Part shown: in pieces, positions 18,424-26,875 of the stretch
Layout: each line of letters starts with the position of its first letter
Numbering within the stretch: position 1 is the first letter of the stretch
NCBI GenBank assembly: GCA_963730365.1
Contig: CAVSRM010000003.1
Span: forward strand, 1 to 64,000
Direction of reading: 5' to 3'
Source: Fodinibacter sp963730365
Lineage (GTDB): Bacteria; Actinomycetota; Actinomycetes; Actinomycetales; Dermatophilaceae
DNA length: 64,000 nucleotides
Position numbers and translations under genes: made by a program
Notes under the pieces: model-generated
The model's database searches: none
Told to the model about the DNA's origin: nothing
The model's input: the letters and a program-made list of their open reading frames with translations, nothing else

Positions 18424-20547
18424 GTGACCACGGCGGCTGACACGGAGGTCGACCCGTCGCCTGACGCAGCTCGTTCGCGCCAGCCGTGGCTCCACCGACT
18501 CCAGACGGCGGTGCGGGGGAACGCCACCTGCCTCTCGCTGGCCTCCGGAGACATACAGGCGGGCGAGGGGGAGGGGGCAGCATCGGGGCTCTACGTCGAT
18601 GACCGACGGGTGCTCGACCACCTGGTGCTCACCGTCGACGACGTGAAACCGGAACCGGTGGCCGCGGACAGCCAGGGGCGGAGGTCGGTCTTTCTGTCCA
18701 TCGCCAGAAATGCGGGAGACTCCGGGGCCGATCCCACGGTGCACGTGCACCGTCGCCTCAGCCTCGTTGTGGGTGGCCTGGACGTGCAGGTCGAGATTCA
18801 TTCGCGGTCGATGGCTCCCGTCCGGTGCGTGGTGCGTCTCGAGCTCTCGGGGGACGGTGCCGAGGTCCATGAGGTCAAGGCCGGGGCTCCCGCAGGCCCG
18901 GCCCTACCGGTGTCATTCGCTGCGGACGGCCGCGCGCGCTGGGGTGATGCGCGCCATGAGACCGTCGTCGAAGCATCCGGGGCCCACATCAGCATTGACG
19001 CCGGAAGGGTGGTTGCACGGTGGGACCTGGAGCTCGAGGCTGGGGGGAGGCGCCGCCTCGACACCTCGGTTCGCGCAACCCGCACCTCCTCGACCCCCTT
19101 CGATGCCGGGTGCGGCGCTGCGGGCGTGCACTGGGGCTCGGTCAGGGTGCAAGCCCAGGACAGCCGACTCTCCCGGACGATCGATCGATCTCTCTCCGAT
19201 CTCCGGCACCTGCTGCTCTCCGACCCAGAGGACGAGCGCGACGTCTTCGCCGCTGCCGGGTCGCCCTGGTATCTCACGTTGTTCGGCCGCGACTCGATCT
19301 GGGCAGCCAGAATGTGTCTGCCCTTCGGAAACGAACTTGCCGGAGGCACGCTCCGGGCGCTAGCCCGCCGTCAGGGCCAGGCAGAGGACCGCGACCGCGC
19401 GGAACAGCCCGGGAAGATCCTCCACGAAGTGCGCAGGACGACCTTCGAGGACCCCGGCCATCTGCACCTGCCTCCGCTGTACTACGGCACGGTCGATGCC
19501 ACACCGTTGTGGGTGAACCTGCTCCACGACGCATGGCGATGGGGGTTGGCCGACCCCGAGATCGTCGCACTCGCGGGACCTTTGGAGGCGGCGTTGGGGT
19601 GGTTGCGCCGGTCGGTCGAGGACAGCGACGATGGACTGCTGCGCTATGTCGACGAGACCGGTGTCGGGCTGAGCAACCAGGGTTGGAAGGACTCTGGAGA
19701 CTCCATGCGGATGGCGACCGGGGCGATCGCCGAGGGACCCATTGCGCTGCTCGAGACCCAGGCGTACGCCGTGGAGGCGGCCCTCGGAGCCGCCGACCTG
19801 CTCGAGGCAGTGCACGGCAAGAACGGAGACCCTTGGCGCGAGTGGGGTCACGCTCTGGGCGACAGGGTGCGGGCGGCATTCTGGGTGGGTGACAAGGATG
19901 AGCGCTACCTCGCAATGGCCCTGGATGGCCGGGGTCGAGCGATCGACGGAGTGGGCAGCAACATGGGTCATGCCTTGGGCACCGGCCTCCTCACCGCGGA
20001 GGAGGACGACGTGGTGGCGCGCCGACTCGCTGCGCCCGACCTGCTGGGGCCGTTGGGAATCGGAACGCTGTCCCGGCACAACCCGGCCTACAACCCGCTC
20101 GGGTACCACACCGGCTCGGTGTGGACCCATGACACCGCAATCGGCGCGCGGGGCCTTGCCAAGGTGGGCCATGGATCAACCGCGGCAAGGGTGCTCAGAT
20201 CCCTTGTCGACGTGGCTGCCGCGAGCGGGTACCGATGGCCGGAGCTCTACAGCTCCGAGCCCGTCCTCGACGTGCCCGCGCCCTACCCGGCGAGCTGTCG
20301 TCCGCAAGCCTGGGCGGCGGCCTCTGCAGGACTGGTCCTGACGGCCGCCCTGGGGCTGTCCGCTGACGTGCCCCGAGGGCTTGTGCACCTCTCCCCGATG
20401 CGCGAGGCGCCCTTCGGCGCCTTGACCGTGGAAGGACTTCGGGTCGCCGGGGGAGCCTTGCGAGTCGAGGTCGACGCCATGGGGAGCGTCGTCGACGTCG
20501 AGGCACCCTCGGGAATCACTGTGGTGTGTGCGGACACAACACCGTGA
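18424..20547 (+). CDS. Glycogen-debranching-type glycosidase (amylo-1,6-glucosidase fold)
   Basis: This 707-residue protein has two parts. An N-terminal beta-rich GDE_N-like domain (about residues 30-250; GLYVDDRRVLDHL is its signature) is followed by an (alpha/alpha)6 barrel like amylo-alpha-1,6-glucosidase and related exo-acting enzymes. Motifs include LFGRDSIWAARM, LSNQGWKDSGDSM with likely catalytic acids, and YHTGSVWTHDTA. No signal peptide is seen, so it should act in the cytoplasm on sugars imported by the divergent ABC transporter. It shares the operator region with the LacI-type regulator. The exact linkage cleaved cannot be told from sequence. Confidence 0.85.
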   Translation: MTTAADTEVDPSPDAARSRQPWLHRLQTAVRGNATCLSLASGDIQAGEGEGAASGLYVDDRRVLDHLVLTVDDVKPEPVAADSQGRRSVFLSIARNAGDSGADPTVHVHRRLSLVVGGLDVQVEIHSRSMAPVRCVVRLELSGDGAEVHEVKAGAPAGPALPVSFAADGRARWGDARHETVVEASGAHISIDAGRVVARWDLELEAGGRRRLDTSVRATRTSSTPFDAGCGAAGVHWGSVRVQAQDSRLSRTIDRSLSDLRHLLLSDPEDERDVFAAAGSPWYLTLFGRDSIWAARMCLPFGNELAGGTLRALARRQGQAEDRDRAEQPGKILHEVRRTTFEDPGHLHLPPLYYGTVDATPLWVNLLHDAWRWGLADPEIVALAGPLEAALGWLRRSVEDSDDGLLRYVDETGVGLSNQGWKDSGDSMRMATGAIAEGPIALLETQAYAVEAALGAADLLEAVHGKNGDPWREWGHALGDRVRAAFWVGDKDERYLAMALDGRGRAIDGVGSNMGHALGTGLLTAEEDDVVARRLAAPDLLGPLGIGTLSRHNPAYNPLGYHTGSVWTHDTAIGARGLAKVGHGSTAARVLRSLVDVAAASGYRWPELYSSEPVLDVPAPYPASCRPQAWAAASAGLVLTAALGLSADVPRGLVHLSPMREAPFGALTVEGLRVAGGALRVEVDAMGSVVDVEAPSGITVVCADTTP

Positions 20548-20627
20548 AGCGGCGCGACTTCGGTGCCTGCAGGACCATTCCTCGTGGTCCGTCAGTGTCG
20601 CGGATCGCTGCGGGAGCAACAGTAGGT

Positions 20628-21588
20628 GGCTCTTCGAACTTGACCGGGCACGCCGGTCCTTCGTGGTGACGCGGTAGGGCCCGTGACCTCGGTGATCATG
20701 GCTGTGTCGAGCAGTTCATGGTCACGAGGGTGAGGTCACGGGCTTGGTTCAGGGTACGCAGGTTCAGGGTCAGGATCGGCAGCGAGGGGCGACGCTGTTG
20801 TTGGGTATCGAGGGGCTCGCTGTCGCCGCGGTGGCGTTCGAGCTGGGCGGCGACAGGGTCGTGGATGTCGCCACCAACGACGAGAGCGCCGCGGGGTGTC
20901 CGGAGTGTGGGGTGCTCTCCACGTCGGTGAAGGGTCACGCCATCACTCGGCCGCGGGACCTTCCTTACGGGCCGCACCTGGTCCGGTTGGTGTGGCACAA
21001 GCGGCGGTGGCGCTGTCGCGAGACCCTGTGCTCGAGAGGGTCGTTCACCGAGTCGATCCCCGCGGTCCCGGCCCGCTCGAGGTTGACGACCCGGCTGCGG
21101 GCCGAGTGCGGCGCCGGGATCGCGGAGCGGTTCTCCTGCGTGCAGGCCGGTGCGCACTACTACCGGATGTCCTGGCCGGTGGCCCACCGGGCGTACACCG
21201 TCCACGTGGTCCCCGCCCTGACGGAGCCGTTGCCGGCGGTGGCGGTGCTGGGGATCGATGTGACCCGCCGCGGAAAGCCCAAGTGGGAGCAGGACCCGGA
21301 CAGCGGGAAGTGGAGGGTGGCCCACGACCGGTGGCACACCGGCATCGTCGACGCCGCCGGCAGCGGCGGGCTCTTCGCTCACATCGACGGGCGGACCGCG
21401 GCCAAGGTCGCCGAGTGGATCGGCGCACAACCCGATTCGTGGCGTGCCGGGATCACCCACGTGAGCATCGACTTGTCCGCATCCTACCTGCGCGCGGTCA
21501 CCGACGCCCTCCCAGGCGCGGTCGTGGTCGCCGACCGGTTCCACCTGGTCCGCCTGGCCAACGACATGGTCACCGAGGTCCGCCAGGG
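20628..21588 (+). mobile_element. ISL3-family insertion sequence, 3'-truncated
   Basis: The left end is probably at GGCTCTTCG (20628), which resembles ISL3-family terminal repeats and lies 116 bp before the transposase start. The transposase (GTG at 20744) is truncated: it has the N-terminal zinc-binding Cys motif (CPECGVLS), the HTH-like PRDLPYGPHLVRLVWHKRRW, and the first catalytic aspartates (GIDVTRRG; HVSIDLSASYL). Similarity ends at VTEVRQ near 21588, so the last third of the transposase and the right end are missing. It is not able to move by itself. Confidence 0.8.
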
Positions 21589-21590
21589 GG

Positions 21591-21746
21591 ATGCTCAGTC
21601 CACCCGCCGTCATGCCGTCGCCCGGTCGTGCGTCGAGTGTTGTGAGCGCAGTGGTGCTTATCGCGGCGGGGACAGCCGGCGCGGCGTCGATACTCGTCCG
21701 GCACAGGAAGCGCCAGTGCGCCTCGAGGGAAGACACGCTGGTCTGA
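21591..21746 (+). CDS. Possible small membrane protein (51 aa)
   Basis: An ATG with a purine-rich CCAGGGGG just upstream opens 51 codons. They encode one hydrophobic segment (VVSAVVLIAAGTAGAASILV) followed by a basic cluster (RHRKRQ). It starts exactly where the truncated transposase loses similarity. No homologue is recognised and the frame may be chance; the evidence is only the single-helix pattern and position. Confidence 0.25.
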   Translation: MLSPPAVMPSPGRASSVVSAVVLIAAGTAGAASILVRHRKRQCASREDTLV

Positions 21747-21917
21747 ACAAGAGAGGAACACGCGGCCGGTGCGTGCGCCAGGACCGATCCTTGACGGAGC
21801 GACCGCGCATCCTCGGATGCCACCCGCGGCACGAGCGGACGATTCAGGTGCACGTGAGGAATCTTCTGAGTACGAGTACGGACGCGTGGCAGACTCCGCG
21901 ACCGTCAGACTCAACGC

Positions 21918-22373
21918 GTGACCCAACATCAGCGGACGGATCCCGCCCCCTCTGTGCACCTTCGAGTCGCTCGACTTGCGGGCACGGCTGTCGCGCTCGG
22001 ACTGTTTGCAGCGGCCATGTGGTTCGCCTGGTTGGGATGGGACCACGAGTACTACCAGATCGACGGGGTCCCAGAGGGTCCCTATCGGGCCTGGCAGGTG
22101 CTCGGGTGCGCAATGTCGATATCGGCCGCCGCCGTCCTCGCTTATCTCTGGAGTCCCAGCGTGTGGGCGATCTTCGTGCTGGCTGCTGCCGCCGACATCG
22201 GGTTCGCCTTTCCATGGGCCCTGAACGCCGCGTCCACGGACGAGAGCGGCTTGTGGGCGGTTGGCCTGTTGTTCTTGCTGGTCGGTAGCGGCCTCGGGCT
22301 CCTGGCCTTGCTGACGATCACTGCCGTCGCTGACGCACGTCGCCGTCCGCGACAGCGCGCGAGCGTGGAGTGA
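21918..22373 (+). CDS. Hypothetical four-helix membrane protein
   Basis: This 151-residue protein has four clear hydrophobic segments at about residues 18-40, 60-80, 82-103 and 115-138, a hydrophilic start and an Arg-rich tail. The family is not recognised. It starts with GTG and stands alone between the ISL3 remnant and the yefM-yoeB module. Confidence 0.6.
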   Translation: MTQHQRTDPAPSVHLRVARLAGTAVALGLFAAAMWFAWLGWDHEYYQIDGVPEGPYRAWQVLGCAMSISAAAVLAYLWSPSVWAIFVLAAAADIGFAFPWALNAASTDESGLWAVGLLFLLVGSGLGLLALLTITAVADARRRPRQRASVE

Positions 22374-22521
22374 GAACAGCCGCGCCCACCTCCACTCGCG
22401 GAGGCTGGCACCGCTGGTCCCGCCCGTGAGGACCGGGCAATCTGCAAGCCTTGGAAAGCGCTCGATCGCGGCATGACAGTGAATCGGCGTCGGGACTGGA
22501 TTGCACCCCTTGCGGGACTGA

Positions 22522-22540
22522 CGTACAGTTTTCCGTACAG
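22522..22540 (+). promoter_or_regulatory. Repeated CGTACAG, probable YefM operator
   Basis: CGTACAG occurs at 22522-22528 and 22534-22540, 12 bp apart and just before the yefM ribosome-binding site (GGAGG at 22540). YefM-type antitoxins are known to bind TGTACA-like palindromes in their own promoters, and both repeats contain the GTAC core. Confidence 0.5.
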
Positions 22541-22549
22541 GAGGTCACC

Positions 22550-22807
22550 ATGAAGACGATGAGCTACACCGAGTCCCGCGCCCGCTACGCCGAGGTGCTC
22601 GACGGCGTTGCCAACGACCGCGAGGAAGTCATCATCACCCGCGCCGGCCATGACCCAGTCGTCATCGTGTCTCTCGAGGACTACGAGTCGCTGCGTGAGA
22701 CGGCGTACCTGATGCGCTCGCCCGCCAACGCGCGCCGCCTGCTGGACGCCATGGAGCGCCTCGAAGCCGGCCGCGGCGAAGCGCACGACATGGTCGAGAC
22801 CGTCTGA
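22550..22807 (+). CDS. yefM: Antitoxin, YefM/Phd family
   Basis: This 85-residue antitoxin has the typical Phd/YefM fold signature: MSYTESRARYAEVLDGV, then EEVIITRAGHDPVVIVSLEDYESL, and an acidic C-terminal tail that would neutralise the toxin. It starts at the ATG after a strong GGAGG. The stop is one base before the toxin GTG. It should repress its own promoter together with YoeB. Confidence 0.92.
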   Translation: MKTMSYTESRARYAEVLDGVANDREEVIITRAGHDPVVIVSLEDYESLRETAYLMRSPANARRLLDAMERLEAGRGEAHDMVETV

Positions 22808-22808
22808 C

Positions 22809-23066
22809 GTGTTACTCGTCTGGGACGAGAATGCCTGGCAGGACTACCTCTGGTGGCAGGCCCAAGACCGCAGAATTCTGAAGCGGATCAACACGCTCCT
22901 CGCAGACGTCCAGCGCAACGGCAACGAGGGAATCGGCAAACCGGAGGCGCTCAAGCACGACTTCGCCGGCTACTGGTCCAGACGCATCACCGATGAGCAC
23001 CGCCTGGTCTACAAAATCGTCGGCCAGGAGGTTCGCATCGCCGCCTGCCGCTACCACTACGGGTAG
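22809..23066 (+). CDS. yoeB: Toxin, YoeB/Txe family mRNA interferase
   Basis: This 85-residue RelE-superfamily toxin cleaves mRNA at the ribosome. WQDYLWWQAQD, GKPEALKHDFAGYWSRRI and the C-terminal YHYG with its catalytic histidine and terminal tyrosine are all present, so it looks functional. It is the second gene of the module, starting with GTG right after the antitoxin stop. Confidence 0.93.
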   Translation: MLLVWDENAWQDYLWWQAQDRRILKRINTLLADVQRNGNEGIGKPEALKHDFAGYWSRRITDEHRLVYKIVGQEVRIAACRYHYG

Positions 23067-23113
23067 CGCGATCTGCGGCATGTCCGCGCGGGGTTCGTTG
23101 GCCGGACCATGGC

Positions 23114-23125
23114 GTTACATGTAAC
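23114..23125. promoter_or_regulatory. Perfect palindrome, probable mazEF operator
   Basis: GTTACATGTAAC is a perfect 12-bp palindrome ending eight bases before the antitoxin ATG. It is flanked by further imperfect symmetry (CCATGG on the left, CATGG on the right). This is the expected place for autorepression by the antitoxin-toxin complex. Confidence 0.6.
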
Positions 23126-23133
23126 ATGGAGTC

Positions 23134-23337
23134 ATGGCTGTGCGAGAGCGGGTGAGCGCGTACCGGGCCCGGATGCGGGCCCAGGGCCTTCGGCCTGTGC
23201 AGATCTGGGTTCCCGACGTACGCTCACCCGACTTCGCTGCCGAGGCACACCGCCAGTCCACGCTCGTGGCGGCCGCCGACCGCTTGAGTGACGACATGGA
23301 GTTCGTCGAGGCCGTCTCCGACGACTGGGCCGAATGA
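23134..23337 (+). CDS. Antitoxin, MazE-like (DUF3018 type)
   Basis: This 67-residue protein has the DUF3018/MazE-family pattern: an N-terminal RVSAYRARMRAQGLRPVQIWVPD stretch, in which the RP-QIWVPD part is diagnostic, and an acidic C-terminus. It overlaps the toxin by four bases (ATGA), and the operator palindrome lies just upstream. It should bind and neutralise the downstream MazF-type toxin. Confidence 0.85.
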   Translation: MAVRERVSAYRARMRAQGLRPVQIWVPDVRSPDFAAEAHRQSTLVAAADRLSDDMEFVEAVSDDWAE

Positions 23338-23660
23338 GACGCGGCGACATCGTCACCGTCGCGGGCGGGGTTTATGCGAGCAAGCCGCGGCCGGCGCTGG
23401 TCGTCCAGGACGACCGGTTCGACGCGACCGAGTCGTTGACTGTCTGTCCCTTCACGAGCAGCGACGTCGACGCGCCTCTCCTGCGGGTGCCGGTCACCGC
23501 TGACGAAGGGAACGGCTTGGACCAGGACAGCTTCCTGATGGTCGACAAGATCACCACCGTCCGACGAAGCAACGCTCACGCGGTGATCGGACGGCTCGAG
23601 GCAACGGCCCTGGTGGAGTTCGAAAGGCGGCTCCTGGTCTTCCTCGGCTTCGGCGCCTGA
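23334..23660 (+). CDS. Toxin, MazF/PemK endoribonuclease
   Basis: This 108-residue MazF/PemK-family endoribonuclease starts with MRRGDIVTV and continues with KPRPALVVQDD, a basic loop followed by the conserved substrate-binding strand. TVCPFTS and the VDKITTVRR motif are also typical. It should cleave single-stranded mRNA at short motifs. It overlaps its antitoxin gene by four bases. Confidence 0.92.
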   Translation: MRRGDIVTVAGGVYASKPRPALVVQDDRFDATESLTVCPFTSSDVDAPLLRVPVTADEGNGLDQDSFLMVDKITTVRRSNAHAVIGRLEATALVEFERRLLVFLGFGA

Positions 23661-23999
23661 ATGCACCCGCACCGCGGCATGTGCGGTAACCGCGTCGACT
23701 GACTCGACCACGCTCGTAGTCTCTCGGACGAATCCGGCTCTTCATCGATAGGTGGGGTGAGCACGACTCGCAGAGCTGCCAGCAGAGGGTCGTGGACCTT
23801 TCGCATGCGACCACGACCGCCCCGCAGTGTCCTTCGATTCTTCCCGAGTCACGATAACGCCGCGCAGGCACGGCGGCGGGGGCGCCGCAAGACTCTGGAA
23901 AGACTTTGGGCTGGGTTGTCGATTCGGCGGCAGGGCGTTCGCTGTTCGTGTGACGGAGCCGGACAGACCGGCCCGCGACCCAGTGCAGGAGGCAGTTCC
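23661..23999. other. Intergenic stretch without recognised gene
   Basis: No convincing gene is seen. GCGGCATGT, which also follows yoeB at about 23076, occurs near the start. The promoter of the YCII gene must lie towards the right end. Confidence 0.4.
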
Positions 24000-24362
24000 A
24001 TGGCCAAGTACGCGATCCTCATCCTCGAAGACCCGACCTTCTACGCGAACCTCTCGCCCGAGGAGTGGCCCGCGGTGGTCGACGCCCACAGCAAGTTCGT
24101 CGAGCAGGTCTTCGCCCTCGGTGGGTCCCTGGCGGGCGGGGAGGCGCTCGCGCCCCCGACGACGGCCACGACGATCACGGGTGGCGGCACGGTGACGGAC
24201 GGCCCGTTCCTCGATACCAAGGAGGCCCTCAACGGCTTCTACGTCGTCGAGGCGCGCGACCTCGACCACGCCGTCGAGATCGCCAAGCTGTGCCCGGCCC
24301 CCGCACCCGGCGGCGGCGTCGAGGTTCGCGCGGTCGTGGACCCGTCGACGAACCCGTTCTAG
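24000..24362 (+). CDS. YCII-related protein
   Basis: This 120-residue YCII-family protein has a dimeric alpha/beta barrel fold like muconolactone isomerases. It has the PFLDTKEALNGFYVVEARDLDHAVEIA pattern (dGPF...K E...GFyvvea). A GGAGG-like GCAGGAGGCAG lies upstream of the ATG. Such proteins occur with DUF6596-type ECF sigma factors, as here. The role is unknown and may be small-molecule sensing or isomerisation. Confidence 0.85.
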   Translation: MAKYAILILEDPTFYANLSPEEWPAVVDAHSKFVEQVFALGGSLAGGEALAPPTTATTITGGGTVTDGPFLDTKEALNGFYVVEARDLDHAVEIAKLCPAPAPGGGVEVRAVVDPSTNPF

Positions 24363-24559
24363 TCGCTCCAGCGACGAGCCGACCGCGCCCGCCGTGCAGG
24401 CGGACGCGGTCGCTGCCCGCGCCCTTCTCGTGTCCGCGCGTTCGCTGGCGGCACGGATCACCCGGGCCAAGAAGAAGACTCCCGAGCGGTTCGTGTCGAG
24501 TTGTGGCTTGTCCGTTCGCTGTAGGGATGAAACGGTTCTCATGACGAAAGGACACGACC

Positions 24560-24910
24560 GTGAAGTACGTCATCATGTTCACCACCACGCCCGAGCTCGA
24601 GGCAGCGGCGTCGCCTGAGCACGTCGAGCAGGCGTATCGCCGCACCTACGAGTGGTTCGGTACGCAACGCGAGGTGATGACCGAGTCCGGCGCCCAGCTG
24701 CAGCCCGTCACCACCGCGACCACGGTCAGCTACGGCGGCGACGGGCCGGTCGTGGCCGACGGGCCGTTCTCAGAGGCGAAGGAGGTCATCGGCGGGTTTC
24801 AGGTGATCGACGTGCCCGACCTCGACGCGGCGATAGCCATCGTCAAGACCTGGCCGCTGCTCCAGCTGCCCGGAGTTGCCGTCGAGATCCGCCCGATCGT
24901 CGTGTACTGA
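24560..24910 (+). CDS. YCII-related protein (second copy)
   Basis: This 116-residue YCII-family paralogue of the gene 197 bp upstream shares the DGPFSEAKEVIGGFQVIDVPDLDAA block and starts MKYVIMFTTTP, with a His/Glu-rich first helix. It is 14 bp before the sigma-factor start, so the two are almost certainly one operon. It probably provides the sensing or enzymatic partner of that sigma factor. Confidence 0.87.
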   Translation: MKYVIMFTTTPELEAAASPEHVEQAYRRTYEWFGTQREVMTESGAQLQPVTTATTVSYGGDGPVVADGPFSEAKEVIGGFQVIDVPDLDAAIAIVKTWPLLQLPGVAVEIRPIVVY

Positions 24911-24924
24911 AGCTACATCGAGCT

Positions 24925-26199
24925 GTGGACGAAACGGATCCCGCGGCAGCGGAGTCAGGCGGGGCCCACGCCGCGGCATCCGATCGAGTTCTCGCAAAGG
25001 TGATCCGCGAGGAGTCCGGTCGGATCGTCGCGGCGCTCACGGGTTGGCTCGGGAGCCTCGACCTTGCAGAGGAGTCGGTCGCCGAGGCGATCGAGGAGGC
25101 GGTGCGTCAATGGCGTACGCGCGGGGTGCCCCCCAATCCCGGGGGATGGCTGACGCAGGCGGCCCGCCACAACGCCCTTGACCGCCTGCGGCGCGAGAAG
25201 CGGTACCGCGAGAAGCTGGCCCTGCTCGCCGATCTGGCACAAGCCGAGGCGGCACCGCCGACCGGCACCGGCACCGACGAGCCCGACGAGCCCGACGAGC
25301 GACTGCCCCTCCTGTTCGGCTGCTGTCACCCCGCTATCTCCCCGGACGCGCAGCTCGCTCTGACCCTCCGTGCCATCTGCGGCCTCACGACTGCGCAGAT
25401 CGCGCGTGCCACCCTGACCCCGCAGCCGACGGTCGCACAGCGGATCGTGCGGGCCAAGCGGAAGATCGGTGCCGCCGGCATCCCCCTGCGGATCCCCGAA
25501 GGATCCGAGAGGGCCGAACGCCTGGACATCGTCCTGACCGTCGTCTCCGTGATGTACAGCGAGGCCCACCTCATTGCCGGCGGAGACGCGGCCGCGGACC
25601 GCGACCTCGCCGATGACGCCCTGTGGCTCGCGCGCGTCGTCGCACAACAACTGCCGCGCGAGGCGGAGGCGCAGGGACTGCTCGCCCTCCTGCTGTTCCA
25701 CCGCGCACGCGAAGGGGCACGCGCCGTCGATGGAGACCTCGTGCTGCTCGCCGATCAGGACCGGACGCGGTGGGATCTCCAACTGACCGCCGAGGCACAG
25801 GCCGTGCTCGAGAAGGCGGCGATGCTACGACGCCCGGGGCGCTGGCAGCTGCATGCGGCGATCGCCGCATGCCACTCCGACACGCACGACGGCGGCGACA
25901 CCGACTGGCTCCAGGTGCTCACGCTCTACGACATGCTGCTGGCGCACGATCGATCGCCGGTCGTCAGGCTGAACCGCGCGGTGGCGCTCGCTGAGGTCGA
26001 CGGACCGCAGGCGGCACTTGACGAGCTGGATGCGCTCCGACAACCCCTCGCGGAGTACCACCTCTGGCACGCCGTGCGCGCGCGGATGCTCCGGCATCTC
26101 GGCCGGGGGAACGAGGCGATGGCCGAGGACCTGCGCGCGCTGGCACTCACGGCGAACGACGCCGAGCAGCGACTGCTCAAGGCGAGGGTCGATCGCTGA
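24925..26199 (+). CDS. ECF-type sigma factor with C-terminal DUF6596 domain
   Basis: This 424-residue protein has a sigma-70 region 2-like N-terminus (SVAEAIEEAVRQWRTRGVP, then the RHNALDRLRRE core-binding helix), a region 4 HTH (LRAICGLTTAQIARATLTPQPTVAQRIVRAKRKI), and a long C-terminal domain (about 200 residues, with VSVMYSEAHL) typical of the large YCII-linked ECF group. The C-terminal domain probably regulates its activity in place of an anti-sigma factor. The GTG at 24925 was chosen as the first in-frame start after the YCII stop. Confidence 0.88.
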   Translation: MDETDPAAAESGGAHAAASDRVLAKVIREESGRIVAALTGWLGSLDLAEESVAEAIEEAVRQWRTRGVPPNPGGWLTQAARHNALDRLRREKRYREKLALLADLAQAEAAPPTGTGTDEPDEPDERLPLLFGCCHPAISPDAQLALTLRAICGLTTAQIARATLTPQPTVAQRIVRAKRKIGAAGIPLRIPEGSERAERLDIVLTVVSVMYSEAHLIAGGDAAADRDLADDALWLARVVAQQLPREAEAQGLLALLLFHRAREGARAVDGDLVLLADQDRTRWDLQLTAEAQAVLEKAAMLRRPGRWQLHAAIAACHSDTHDGGDTDWLQVLTLYDMLLAHDRSPVVRLNRAVALAEVDGPQAALDELDALRQPLAEYHLWHAVRARMLRHLGRGNEAMAEDLRALALTANDAEQRLLKARVDR

Positions 26200-26526
26200 G
26201 GCGGGCTCGCCCCGGCGCGTCGTGCTCAACCGACATTTGCGGTGAAGAGCCACGAATCCGCCGATAGGAGGTTCGGTCGCGCGAAGTGAGCTTCAACGCC
26301 TTTGACCTGCTGGCACCCCTCCTGGTTTGGACCGTTCCCCGTGATCGTCGGTACTTCGTGATCCGTCTCGCTGTCCGCCATGGCGCCATGGATTGCGCAC
26401 CCCGCGCACCACCCGACCAAACCCGAAGGCCTGAGCGAAGCTCCTTAACCGTTGCGGCAGTTCCGGACGGTTGATGCCGCAGCGGCCACCAGCTGTCGCG
26501 GCCGGCGGAGATGGGGCAGTGCACAA
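26200..26526. other. Intergenic region before the hexamer tract
   Basis: No gene is supported. Short frames exist on both strands but show no family features. Confidence 0.4.
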
Positions 26527-26682
26527 AGACCAGGAGGAAGACGAGGACGAAGACCAAGACGAGGACGAAGTCCAAGACCAAGACGAAGCCGAAGACCAAG
26601 ACGAAGACGAAGCCGAAGACCAAGACGAAGACCAAGACGAAGACGAAGACGAAGACGAAGACGAAGACGAAGACGAAGACGG
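26527..26682. repeat. Hexanucleotide tandem repeat (GAAGAC/CAAGAC)
   Basis: About 26 hexamer units of the form [G/C]AAGAC, with occasional GAGGAC and GAAGCC variants, end in seven perfect GAAGAC units (26639-26680). One plus frame reads as an Asp/Glu/Gln tract, another as a Lys/Thr tract, and the minus frames are hydrophobic or serine tracts. It is not a CRISPR array. It sits 194 bp before hipB. The acidic frame is in register with hipB with no stop between, but hipB has its own start and Shine-Dalgarno, so translation of the tract is unproven. Confidence 0.9.
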
Positions 26683-26816
26683 GGACGGGCAGGGGCGTGC
26701 TGAGGGAGGCGGGGACGAGGGCGGGCAGGCGCGTGCTGAGACAGGCAGGGACGCGGTCAGCCCTCTGGCGCGCGCTTCGAGCGCCGTCTCCCATGATCTC
26801 CCTGTGGCCGTAAGTT

Positions 26817-26826
26817 TCAAATTTGA
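26817..26826. promoter_or_regulatory. AT-rich palindrome before hipB
   Basis: TCAAATTTGA is a perfect 10-bp palindrome 49 bp before the hipB start, in a markedly AT-rich patch (to about 26860) that also offers -10-like TATAAG. HipB proteins repress their own operon from such sites; the assignment is inference. Confidence 0.45.
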
Positions 26827-26875
26827 TACTATAAGCACGTTAAAGCGTCAGGTTTGGTACTTCAAGGAGCACATC

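Noticed and set aside
24652..24924. Upstream extension of the sigma factor through the second YCII gene
   Set aside because: That stretch is the shadow of the YCII gene in another frame; the sigma family pattern starts after the GTG at 24925.
26527..26682. CRISPR array
   Set aside because: The repeat unit is only six bases with no unique spacers and no cas genes nearby; it is a microsatellite.
26471..26875. Acidic N-terminal extension of HipB as the normal start
   Set aside because: HipB has an ATG with AAGGAG and an AT-rich promoter-like patch just before it; the extension is kept only as a finding to test.
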